From JAEUTH01 sp039931675 (GTDB lineage: Bacteria > Bacteroidota > Bacteroidia > AKYH767-A > OLB10), in NCBI GenBank assembly GCA_039931675.1, contig JBDTRM010000106.1, forward strand, positions 46,373 to 110,372: 64,000 nucleotides of DNA, read 5' to 3'. The translations under genes and the position numbers were made by a program. Shown here piece by piece: positions 26,532-34,638 of the stretch. Positions within the stretch are counted from its first letter, which is position 1. Every line of letters begins with the position of its first letter. Under the pieces are notes generated by a model, which did no database searches, was not told where the DNA came from, and saw only the letters and a program-made list of their open reading frames with translations.

Positions 26532-28075
26532 TGGGAAAAATAAAATCACATCAGAAGTTGCCAACCGAATGGCACGAAAGAGAAATCCTTCGTGACAAAG
26601 GACAGTTCTGGACCCCGAGTTGGGTTGCGGAAGCGATGGTTGCATACATTTCTGAAAACACAGATTTAGTTTTTGACCCTGCCACAGGCATAGGAGCATT
26701 TTACGAAGCATTATTGAAACTCAATAAACCAAAAATTTCTTTTTTCGGAACGGATACTGACAACGAAGTTTTAGCAGATGAAATTTACAATCAGAAAAAT
26801 TGTTTTGTTGAAGAAAGAGATTTTATAAAAAATCCGCCACAAAGAAAATTTAAAGCTATAGTTGCAAATCCGCCATACATCAGGCATCATCGCATTGATG
26901 AGGAAACAAAAATTATTCTTAAACAACTTTCAACTAGTATTACAGGCGACACGATTGACGGCAGAGCAGGTTATCACATTTACTTTCTCATTCAGGCATT
27001 AAATCTTTTGGAACAAGACGGCAAACTTGCTTTCATTATGCCTGCCGATACTTGCGAAGGAAAATTTGCAAAGAATTTATGGAAATGGATTTCGGAAAAA
27101 TTTTGCATTGAAGGTATAATTACATTTGATGAAAGGGCTACCCCATTTCCGAATGTTGATACCAATGCAATGGTTTTCTTAATCAAAAATTCCAAACCAA
27201 TTGAAACTCTTCATTGGGTAAAAGTCAATCAAGCATATTCAGCAGACCTATTCAATTTCGTTTCATCAAACTTCAGACAACAAAAGTTTAAAACCATTGA
27301 GGTAATTGACAGAAAACTTAAAGAAGGAATTGCAACAGGTTTTTCGAGACCCAAACAAAGTCACAACGGGTTCAAATTTCATTTGAATGACTTTGCAAAT
27401 GTGGTGAGAGGAATTGCAACAGGTTCAAACGAGTTTTTCTTTTTGACAGCGCGACAAGTTAAAGAACTTGGCATTCCAAAAGAGTTTTTGAAAAGAGCAG
27501 TTGGCAGAACGAAAGATGCAACCGAAAGTGTTTTGACATTAAAAGATGTTGATGAATTAGAAAAAGAAAATCGTCCTACATTTTTACTTTCTATAAACGG
27601 ACACGACAAGTTTCCTAAAGCGATTTCTAATTATTTGAAAGTTGGTGAAGAAATGGGATTGCCAAATCGTCCACTCATTCAACAACGCAAACCGTGGTTT
27701 AAAATGGAGAAACGACAAGTTCCGCCATTACTCTTTGCTTACCTCGGAAGAAGAAACACAAGGTTCATAAAAAACGAAGCAGGTGTTTTACCGTTGACAG
27801 GTTTCCTTTGTGTTTATCCGATTTATGAGGACAAAGAATTTATTGATAAACTTTGGCAAGCACTCAATCATCCTGACACTTTAGAAAATTTAAAACTTGT
27901 TGGTAAGAGTTATGGTTCAGGAGCAATTAAAGTTGAACCAAGTAATCTAAGTAAACTTCCAATTCCAGAACACATCGTAAGATTGTTTGACTTAAAACGC
28001 CCGTACAAAACTGAATTCGGACAACTCGAATTATTTCGTGAACCAAAAACGAAAATGAAAAGAGTTAGAAAATGA
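26528..28075 (+). CDS. N6-adenine DNA methyltransferase of the AccI-type R-M pair
   Basis: 515 residues. The SAM-binding motif I is VFDPATGIGAFYEAL (about residues 50-64) and the catalytic motif IV is ANPPYIRHHRI, in the I-to-IV order of gamma-class N6-adenine methyltransferases. The C-terminal half, beginning near NDFANVVRGIATGSNEFF, is the target-recognition region seen in Eco57I/TaqI-like enzymes. It modifies host sites to protect against the cognate nuclease. The start ATG overlaps the endonuclease stop by 4 nt. The AAA_13 gene upstream makes this a three-gene defence-like cluster. Confidence 0.88.
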   Translation: MMGKIKSHQKLPTEWHEREILRDKGQFWTPSWVAEAMVAYISENTDLVFDPATGIGAFYEALLKLNKPKISFFGTDTDNEVLADEIYNQKNCFVEERDFIKNPPQRKFKAIVANPPYIRHHRIDEETKIILKQLSTSITGDTIDGRAGYHIYFLIQALNLLEQDGKLAFIMPADTCEGKFAKNLWKWISEKFCIEGIITFDERATPFPNVDTNAMVFLIKNSKPIETLHWVKVNQAYSADLFNFVSSNFRQQKFKTIEVIDRKLKEGIATGFSRPKQSHNGFKFHLNDFANVVRGIATGSNEFFFLTARQVKELGIPKEFLKRAVGRTKDATESVLTLKDVDELEKENRPTFLLSINGHDKFPKAISNYLKVGEEMGLPNRPLIQQRKPWFKMEKRQVPPLLFAYLGRRNTRFIKNEAGVLPLTGFLCVYPIYEDKEFIDKLWQALNHPDTLENLKLVGKSYGSGAIKVEPSNLSKLPIPEHIVRLFDLKRPYKTEFGQLELFREPKTKMKRVRK

Positions 28076-28215
28076 TTTGTAGTTTGAATTTTCCATAGAG
28101 AATAAAACTGTAGCTGAAAGAAACTACAAATTTTTCTAAATGCGACTTTCTGTTCATCCAAATCATAGCCCAATATTTGCATCAAACATTTCATAATTTC
28201 AAAAACCATTTCATT

Positions 28216-30360
28216 ATGAAAAAATTCTACTCACTCCTCATCACATTTTTACTTACGCAAACTATTTACTCTCAGCCCGGCACAGTTGACAATCACATAA
28301 AGGTTGACCAGTTTGGTTATCCTGCTGTTGCACAAAAGATTGCTGTTATCAGTAATCCTGTAACAGGTTATAATTCTAATTTGCCTTTTATGCCAGGCAC
28401 GTCTTATTCAGTGCGCAGGGCGAGTGATAACGTTGCAGTTTTTACTGCAAACATCACCGCATGGAATGGTGGCGCTACGCATCAGCAGAGTGGCGATAAA
28501 GTGTGGTGGTTTGATTTTTCTTCGGTAACTGCTCCTGGTGATTATTACGTGTATGATGCAGTTAATAATGTGCGCAGTTATACATTTACTATTGGCGATG
28601 GCTCATACAATGATGTATTAAAGGCAGCGATGAAAATGTTTTATTATCAGCGCTGCGGTGTTTCCAAAGCTACCGCTTACTCAGGCAGCAAGTGGCACGA
28701 TGCAAAATGTCACGCACATGCTGAACAGGATTTGGATTGCAGGTTAGTTTCCAACACCAATGTATCCACATCAAAAAATTTAAAAGGCGGCTGGCATGAT
28801 GCAGGCGATTATAACAAGTATGTGCCATTCACTTTTTCAACACTTACTGATTTGCTTCTTGGCTATGAAGAAAATCCAACGGTATGGAAAGATAATTTCG
28901 GAATTCCCGAATCGGGCAATGGTGTACCTGATGTGTTAGACGAAGCCAAATACGAATTGGATTGGATGCTTCGCATGACACAAATTGATGGTAGTGTATT
29001 GCATAAAGTTTCTGTGATTGATTTTGCAAGCGCCTCTCCCCCATCGGCTGATTTGGCTTTCCGCAGGTATGCACCTGCAAGCACCACTGCAACATTAACC
29101 GCTTCGGCAATGTTTGCATTGGCTGCAATTCAATTTCAATCTTTAAATAATCCTGCGTATGCAAGCTATGTTACCAAGCTGAAATCGAAAGCGGAAAAGG
29201 CATGGACATGGGCGGTTGCAAATCCGAATGTTGTGGCAACCAATGCAGGTTTCAGCAGTGCCACTGCCGAAGTAGCAGGATGGGAACGCGATGCACGCAA
29301 GCTTTGCGCTGCTGCATATTTATTTGCAGCTACAGGCAAGACAAAGTATAAAACTTATTTTGATGCAAACTATCAGCAATCGCATTTGATACAATGGAGC
29401 TTTGCTTATCCTTTTGAAGCAGCTTACCAGGATGGCTTAATGTATTACACTAAAAATACAAATGCAACTGCCGCAGTTAAAACGAATATTCTTAATACTT
29501 ACACCAGCAGTTTGCAATCATCAAATGGTGATAACCTTCCTTCGTTTTTAAATCAAAGTGATGCTTACCGCGCATTTCTTACTGACCAGAACTATACGTG
29601 GAACAGCAGTCAAACCAAGGCTTCGCAAGGCAACATGTTTTTAACGATGAATGTTTACGGATTGAACGCTGCCAACAGCACAAATTATCGCAATGCAGCT
29701 TATGGATTTGTAAATTATTTTCACGGTGTTAATCCAACTGCATATTGTTATCTCACTAACATGAGCGCTTATGGTGCAGAATTTTCAGTTCCTGAATTTT
29801 ATCATAGCTGGTTTGGTGATGGAACTGCTTATGATAATGCAAACACTTCTTCAAAAGGACCTGCACCGGGTTACTTGCCGGGCGGTGCAAATCCATCTTA
29901 TCAACCTGATGTTGCTTATACCGGACCGCCAATATCACCACCACAAAACCAGCCGATACAAAAATCATTCAAAGCATGGAATACTTCATGGCCCGAAAAT
30001 TCATGGGAAATAACTGAAGCTGGAATTTATACACAAGCTGCTTATTGCCGATTGTTATCAAAGTTTGCATCATCAGGTGCTCCGAGAATTGTCTCAACAG
30101 ATTTATTATCAGAAATTAATGACGTAACGATTTATCCAAATCCATTTAATGAGAATGTTTACATCCATTTTGCAAATACAACAAGTGAGCAAATGAAAAT
30201 CACTCTTTCGGATTTAAATGGAAAAGCGATTAATGTTTCAATATCAAAATGGAATAATGAATTGACGGAATTAAACACTTCATCGCTTGCAGCAGGATGT
30301 TATTATTTGCAAATCATCAGCAATAAAAATGTGATTACAAAGAAGGTGATTAAATTTTGA
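28216..30360 (+). CDS. Glycoside hydrolase family 9 endoglucanase with T9SS sorting domain
   Basis: 714 residues from the ATG at 28216, which directly begins the signal peptide MKKFYSLLITFLLTQTIYS; the open frame from 28177 starts with TTG. An N-terminal CelD-like Ig domain (IKVDQFGYPAVAQKIAVIS) is followed by the GH9 (alpha/alpha)6 domain, with the nucleophile-side signature GGWHDAGDYNKYV and the late acid region PENSWEITEAGIYTQAAYC. The last ~80 residues are a T9SS type A sorting domain (IYPNPFNENVYIHF ... KKVIKF). It probably hydrolyses beta-1,4-glucans outside the cell. No SusCD-like transporters or other glycosidases are nearby, so it is not part of a visible polysaccharide-utilisation locus. 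Confidence 0.92.
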   Translation: MKKFYSLLITFLLTQTIYSQPGTVDNHIKVDQFGYPAVAQKIAVISNPVTGYNSNLPFMPGTSYSVRRASDNVAVFTANITAWNGGATHQQSGDKVWWFDFSSVTAPGDYYVYDAVNNVRSYTFTIGDGSYNDVLKAAMKMFYYQRCGVSKATAYSGSKWHDAKCHAHAEQDLDCRLVSNTNVSTSKNLKGGWHDAGDYNKYVPFTFSTLTDLLLGYEENPTVWKDNFGIPESGNGVPDVLDEAKYELDWMLRMTQIDGSVLHKVSVIDFASASPPSADLAFRRYAPASTTATLTASAMFALAAIQFQSLNNPAYASYVTKLKSKAEKAWTWAVANPNVVATNAGFSSATAEVAGWERDARKLCAAAYLFAATGKTKYKTYFDANYQQSHLIQWSFAYPFEAAYQDGLMYYTKNTNATAAVKTNILNTYTSSLQSSNGDNLPSFLNQSDAYRAFLTDQNYTWNSSQTKASQGNMFLTMNVYGLNAANSTNYRNAAYGFVNYFHGVNPTAYCYLTNMSAYGAEFSVPEFYHSWFGDGTAYDNANTSSKGPAPGYLPGGANPSYQPDVAYTGPPISPPQNQPIQKSFKAWNTSWPENSWEITEAGIYTQAAYCRLLSKFASSGAPRIVSTDLLSEINDVTIYPNPFNENVYIHFANTTSEQMKITLSDLNGKAINVSISKWNNELTELNTSSLAAGCYYLQIISNKNVITKKVIKF

Positions 30361-30407
30361 AAGTAATTGAACTTAAACCACAATAATATTTAGAACTTAA
30401 AAAAAAC

Positions 30408-30441
30408 ACCCCGCTTATATAAATACAAGCAGGGCATTTTT
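30408..30441. terminator. Hairpin terminator between convergent genes
   Basis: An imperfect stem ccccgctt / aagcaggg with a 10-bp loop, preceded by a run of A and followed by atttttatt. It lies 47 bp past the GH9 stop and 33 bp from the stop of the opposing lipoprotein gene, so it may serve both directions. Confidence 0.65.
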
Positions 30442-30474
30442 ATTCAGCCAATGGCATTAGTACTTAAGGCCAAC

Positions 30475-31089
30475 TCAGATAGGACTATAAAAAAGATATA
30501 GTGCAGTGTAAGGAATCTGAACTTCCATGTTTAGGTGTGCCGCATCATTATCCGTAGTGGGTGCAAGTCCGCCTACTGTTTTTAATCTTTGAATATAGAC
30601 CGTCTTTGTAAGTATTCCATGCCCTGTTGTTGAAACTTTCTGCAACAGTAACCAGGGTATAGCCGTAGGATCAACAGTGGCAGCCTGCAACTTAACTCCC
30701 AAAACAGTAGCACCCGTAAGATTTGCCCAGGTGGGGCCGGCATAATGGGTTCCTGTTTGGTTAGTGTAAAGATGATCTGAATAAAGATTGGCTAATGGTG
30801 CCTGAAACGTCCATGTATATACATTAGGATCAGTAGGGCTTTGCAGGCATTTGTAAATCTGGAAGCCTGTAGCAAATGCATGCCACGTAATTTTATAACC
30901 TGCAGGAACCTGTATTATAGCAGGAATAGGCGGAAGACAATGCTGGTCAATAGCCGGTGCAGCAGGTGCACTTTCGGTAATTGCAGGTTCAACAGGAAGA
31001 ATTTGATTATCCTTTTGACAGGATGTGAAGCATATAGTAAGCACAAAGGCCGCTATTGCTGATAAACTGAGTTTTTGATTCTTTTTCAT
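30475..31089 (-). CDS. DUF3455 lipoprotein
   Basis: 204 residues. An N-terminal signal with lipobox FTSCQKD predicts a lipid-anchored protein. The DUF3455 pattern is clear: VPAGYKITWHAFATGFQIYKC, NQTGTHYAGPTWANLTG, VDPTAIPWLLLQKVSTTGHG, YIQRLKTVGGLAP, and a C-terminal PYTALYLFY. The family is found in secreted or surface proteins of bacteria and fungi and has no established biochemical function. It converges on the GH9 gene across a shared hairpin. Confidence 0.85.
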   Translation of the reverse strand: MKKNQKLSLSAIAAFVLTICFTSCQKDNQILPVEPAITESAPAAPAIDQHCLPPIPAIIQVPAGYKITWHAFATGFQIYKCLQSPTDPNVYTWTFQAPLANLYSDHLYTNQTGTHYAGPTWANLTGATVLGVKLQAATVDPTAIPWLLLQKVSTTGHGILTKTVYIQRLKTVGGLAPTTDNDAAHLNMEVQIPYTALYLFYSPI

Positions 31090-31189
31090 TTTAAAGGTTT
31101 TTAATAATGTGAATTGTTAAGTTTTAAATTACAACTGCAGTGTGTAAAATTTATGCGGCAAATCTATTGCAACAAACATCGTTTGTCAA

Positions 31190-31424
31190 CTACATGATGA
31201 TGTAGTAATTTGATTGTGAAGCAAAAAAAAATGGTTTTATTTTCCCAGAGTGAATTGCTGCATGTGGTTGGCGAGGACGCCCAACCAAGGATAAATCACG
31301 GATATTAGACACCACATATCAACTACATGATGATGTAGTAATTCGGTAGTTCCGCAAAAAAAAGAAAAAGGTTAGTGTTCAGAAATAAAAATTCAGAATG
31401 TGGTTGGTGGGGGGACACCAACCA
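31190..31424. repeat. Two families of REP-like palindromes in alternating order
   Basis: Within the spacer between the lipoprotein and truncated sensor genes are two copies of ctacat-gatg-atgtag (31190-31205 and 31323-31338), each followed about 10 bp later by an A-rich tract. They alternate with two hairpins of the tggttgg...ccaacca family (31265-31287 and 31401-31424). The last hairpin is flanked by a 14-bp direct repeat, cagaaataaaaatt (31380-31393 and 31423-31436), like a target-site duplication. Confidence 0.8.
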
Positions 31425-32230
31425 GAAATAAAAATTTTAATTTCACCTGTTAACTTGTTAATTAAACTCAACCCATTGGCAGTTGCAATCCAAACCTGTT
31501 TAAGTTTATTATCAATATAAATATCTTTAATACTGTCTGAACTTATAGCGCGGTTATTTTTAGAATCATATTTATAAAAACTAAACTTACCGGTTTTCGC
31601 ATTGTAAACATTAACGCCACCGCCATTGGTACCTATCCATATTTCACCTTCTTTACTTTCGGCAATACAGGTAATTGAATTGCTGCTTATGGAAGAAGAA
31701 TCCCTTAAAGTATGATCATAATGACGGAAGGTACTATGCACCGGATCGAATACATCCAGTCCTTTTGAATAAGTTCCAATCCAGATTAATTCTGAAACTG
31801 TGTCGGCCTTAATGCTTGTTATTAAATCTTCACTTAACGAATTGGAATTATTATCCTGGTGCTGGTATGTTGTAAAAATTCCTGAATAAGGATCTAACCT
31901 GTTCACTCCTTTTAATTGGGTTCCTATCCAGATAATTCCACTTTTCTCAACCGTCATGCAATTAATGTCATCGCTTACCAATGAGTTTTTATTCTTAGGA
32001 TCATGTTTAAAAGTGATAAAACCATAACCGTCAAATTTATTTAACCCTGATTGCGTACCATACCACATAAAACCTAAACTGTCCTGAATTATTGAAGTAA
32101 CATTATTGTGTGATAGCCCTTGTTCAACAGCATAATGCCTGAAATACAGGGTATCGTTTTGTGATATTGCTGCATAATGAATGCAAAACAAGGTCATTAA
32201 TAGCGAAACGTGCTTAAGGTTAATTTTCAT
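31379..32230 (-). pseudogene. Truncated Reg_prop propeller sensor
   Basis: 283 residues. A signal peptide (VSLLMTLFCIHYAAIS) and five Reg_prop blades (e.g. SLGFMWYGTQSGLNKFDG, EGEIWIGTNGGGVNVY, LKQVWIATANGLSLIN) match the start of the sensor encoded at 19230-22388. The protein then ends abruptly, its last residues (GWCPPTNHILNFYF) encoded by a REP-like palindrome and its flank. The second propeller, Y_Y_Y, membrane and kinase parts are missing. No downstream kinase remnant was found before the lipoprotein gene. It could still produce a secreted propeller, but the REP junction argues for a broken gene. Confidence 0.75.
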
Positions 32231-32587
32231 TCTTGGTGGGTTGTTAAATTGTAAAAGAGGACGGATGGTTCAATAGATGAACTAAGAAGTATTGTAATAA
32301 TTAACCTTCACTACTTTTCTTACAGGCGATGTGCAGGTGGTTGAGATGATGAAGAAAAGGGCGCTGACTAATAGTTAATAGCAATGGTTTATTATTGAGG
32401 GTAAATGTATTATCTTTTTTAAATGGTACTACATAATCATGTAGTTTATAATAAAGACATTTAATAGGTAAAAAGAAAATATGGTGAGCTACTAAGTTAA
32501 GCAGGTAATCTTTATAAACAGGCATAAAAAAAACAGTCCTAATAAATTTGAAGACTGTTTTTTTCATCAATAAAATGCAACTCATAA
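32231..32587. other. Intergenic spacer with palindrome and terminator
   Basis: 357 bp. Apart from the terminator at 32526-32565 it holds a third ctacat-aatc-atgtag palindrome at 32429-32444. A 94-codon minus-strand frame covers it but runs through the terminator and has no recognisable domain, so it is not called as a gene. The promoter of the truncated sensor should lie near 32240-32300. Confidence 0.55.
32526..32565 (-). terminator. Rho-independent terminator
   Basis: Perfect stem aacagtc / gactgtt with A-run on one side and seven T on the other, 23 bp downstream of the stop of the small membrane protein gene read on the minus strand. It is close to symmetric and could work both ways. Confidence 0.75.
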
Positions 32588-33010
32588 TTAGCCTGCCTTC
32601 TTTTCTCCCATGCCAAGCACTGTGCCTACCACACCTCCAACGATAGCATTCATTGCAATATTAGCAATAGCATCAACAGCAAGCACACGCGCTCCCATAA
32701 GATTCATGCCTGCATAAAAGAAAAACTCATAAGCAATCACCACAGGAGCTGCTATAATAATAGCAGCCGTTGCGCCTCTTACAAATGTTGTAACATTAGC
32801 CCAGTTACTGAAAACGTAAGCAAACATCCACGCCCATAATAAATTGCCGACAGCATAGCACCATATTACCGGTGAATCCTTAATTAGCCCGGGATATGTT
32901 GTGCAGTGTGTTGTGTAATAATTCGAAAGGAGCAATCCAAAAATTAAAAAGCCAAGAATGAACCCTGTGATTCCCCCGGCTAAAGCAGCGATTAAAGTTT
33001 TTTTGTTCAT
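32588..33010 (-). CDS. Small four-helix membrane protein
   Basis: 140 residues with four hydrophobic segments: LIAALAGGITGFILGFLIFG, VIWCYAVGNLLWAWMFAYVF, AAIIIAAPVVIAYEFFFYAG and NAIVGGVVGTVLGMG. Glycine-rich helices at both ends suggest tight packing. Similar unnamed proteins are common in Bacteroidota. No function can be assigned from the sequence. It has its own terminator and divergent upstream gene, so it is monocistronic. Confidence 0.75.
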   Translation of the reverse strand: MNKKTLIAALAGGITGFILGFLIFGLLLSNYYTTHCTTYPGLIKDSPVIWCYAVGNLLWAWMFAYVFSNWANVTTFVRGATAAIIIAAPVVIAYEFFFYAGMNLMGARVLAVDAIANIAMNAIVGGVVGTVLGMGEKKAG

Positions 33011-33192
33011 TGTGTTTTTATTAATGTTTAAACTATAGAGTTAAAAGTAGTGGAGAAAATAATTACAAAAACAGCAAGCCGAAAGAAATTATGCACAGGT
33101 TTTTAAATGCACTTAAAAAATGAAAATTGTATTAAAAGTCTTTTATAAATTTGAAAAATTTGTTCAACGTAAATACAAATAAGAACTAAAAA

Positions 33193-33702
33193 ATGATGGT
33201 TGAATACACTACAACTATTTTAAAGTTTGATAAAAAAGGAGAAAAGACAGGATGGACTTATATTGAAGTACCTGCCGATGTTGCGCAACAACTAAAGCCC
33301 GGCAACAAAAAATCTTTTCGTGTAAAAGGCAAGTTGGATAATCATTCAATTAAGAGCACAGCACTGCTGCCAATGGGGGAAGGCGGCTTTATAATTCCCA
33401 TTAATGCAAAACATAGAAAAGGAATTGGCAAAAGACATGGTGCCCTGCTTCATGTACAATTGGAAGAAGATAAAACAGCAATTAAACTTGATGCTGAATT
33501 AACAGCTTGTTTAGATGATGAGCCTTTAGCAAAAAAGTTTTTCAGCGAGATGCCAAAATCGCATCAGAATTATTTTTCAAGCTGGATTGCAGGTGCAAAA
33601 ACCGAAGCAACAAAAACAAAACGCATTGCTCAAACAATTAATGCAATGATTCGCAAACAAAATTTTGGTGAAATGCTAAGAGCGTTAAAAGAGAACAAAT
33701 AG
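33193..33702 (+). CDS. DUF1905 / YdeI-OmpD-associated family protein
   Basis: 169 residues; two adjacent ATGs at 33193 and 33196 are both possible. The N-terminal half is DUF1905 (GWTYIEVPADVAQQL ... FRVKGKLDNHSIKSTALLPM, given as VKGKLDNHSIKSTALLPM, then RKGIGKRHGALLHVQL). The C-terminal half is the YdeI-like helical segment (FFSEMPKSHQNYFSSWIAGA followed by TKRIAQTINAMIRK). The family is often annotated as bacteriocin-protection or stress associated without firm biochemistry. It is followed by a REP-like hairpin that may terminate it. Confidence 0.85.
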   Translation: MMVEYTTTILKFDKKGEKTGWTYIEVPADVAQQLKPGNKKSFRVKGKLDNHSIKSTALLPMGEGGFIIPINAKHRKGIGKRHGALLHVQLEEDKTAIKLDAELTACLDDEPLAKKFFSEMPKSHQNYFSSWIAGAKTEATKTKRIAQTINAMIRKQNFGEMLRALKENK

Positions 33703-33712
33703 GATTTTTACC

Positions 33713-33786
33713 GTCATTGCGAGGAACGAAGAAATCTGTAAATAAGAAGTAGCCTTCCGGGAAATTGCTTCGTTCCTCGCAATGAC
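33713..33786. repeat. REP-like hairpin with perfect 19-bp arms
   Basis: gtcattgcgaggaacgaag at 33713-33731 pairs perfectly with cttcgttcctcgcaatgac at 33768-33786 across a 36-bp loop. This is a widespread intergenic repeat type. It sits between convergent genes and can also act as a transcriptional barrier. Confidence 0.88.
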
Positions 33787-33797
33787 AAATAACTGCA

Positions 33798-34475
33798 TCA
33801 CTGCATATTAACCCGATACCCTATACCACGAACGGTTTCAATAAAATCGGCATTGGCCTGCGTGGCTAACTTCTTGCGAAGATTTTTTATATGCACATCA
33901 ATATAATTTGATTCATTATCATCATCAAGCACATCACCCCATATATGTTCGGTTAGTTGCATGCGTGTGAGCACACGGTTTTTATTCAATGTGAGATAAT
34001 ACAATAAATCAAATTCCTTTTTTGTGAGATTGATAAAGTTTTTGTTTGCAGTTACCGTTCTGTTCTGCACATCCATTTCAAAGTCATGAATTTTTACAAT
34101 TGTATTTTTCAATCCATGTTTTCTGCGAATGATGGCTTGCATACGTGCATTCAATTCAGGTAATGAAAATGGTTTCGCCAAATAATCATCAGCTCCAATT
34201 TCTAATCCATGTATCCTGTCATCCACTTCGCCACGCGCAGTGAGGATAATAAAACTGCTTTCAACTCCCTGGGCTTTGGCATCTTTTAAAATATCAAAAC
34301 CATTTGCATCAGGTAGGCCTACATCAAGCAGAACAAAATCATAACCGTTTACAAAAATTTTTTCTGCTGCTGCTTTACCTGTAAAGGCTACATCGCAGTT
34401 GTATCCTTGCTTGGTAAGGAAAATTTCAATTTCATGCGAAAGACTTTTTTCGTCTTCAATAATTAATGCTGTCAT
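33798..34475 (-). CDS. OmpR/PhoB-type response regulator (orphan)
   Basis: 225 residues. A complete receiver domain (IIEDEKSL, VLLDVGLPDANG with phospho-acceptor Asp, FIILTARG, YLAKPFS) is joined to a winged-helix Trans_reg_C domain (LTKKEFDLLYYLTLNKNRVL, then YIDVHIKNLRKKL and FIETVRGIGYRV). No histidine kinase gene is adjacent: its neighbours are a REP-like element and an aminotransferase. The cognate kinase must lie elsewhere. Confidence 0.93.
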   Translation of the reverse strand: MTALIIEDEKSLSHEIEIFLTKQGYNCDVAFTGKAAAEKIFVNGYDFVLLDVGLPDANGFDILKDAKAQGVESSFIILTARGEVDDRIHGLEIGADDYLAKPFSLPELNARMQAIIRRKHGLKNTIVKIHDFEMDVQNRTVTANKNFINLTKKEFDLLYYLTLNKNRVLTRMQLTEHIWGDVLDDDNESNYIDVHIKNLRKKLATQANADFIETVRGIGYRVNMQ

Positions 34476-34525
34476 ATTTTTGGGATTTGTTTATTGGGTA
34501 ATTTGGTAATTTGTCAATAGTCACT

Positions 34526-34613
34526 CGTCATGGCGATCCCGATAGCTATCGGGAGAAGAAATCTGTAAATATTTAGTAACATCCGGGAGATTGCTTCGTT
34601 CCTCGCAATGACG
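34526..34613. repeat. REP-like element with a nested second palindrome
   Basis: The right arm (ttgcttcgttcctcgcaatgacg region, 34591-34613) belongs to the same family as 33713-33786. The left arm begins cgtcatggcgat but is interrupted by a perfect 16-bp palindrome, cccgatagctatcggg, at 34538-34553, then resumes gaagaaatctgtaaat as in the other copy. It lies in the promoter-side spacer of the OmpR gene and just past the aminotransferase stop. Confidence 0.8.
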
Positions 34614-34638
34614 ATATAAACCGTAATTCGTTGATGCG

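Noticed and set aside
32301..32585. 94-codon minus-strand frame downstream of the small membrane protein
   Set aside because: It runs through a clear terminator hairpin and lacks any recognisable domain.
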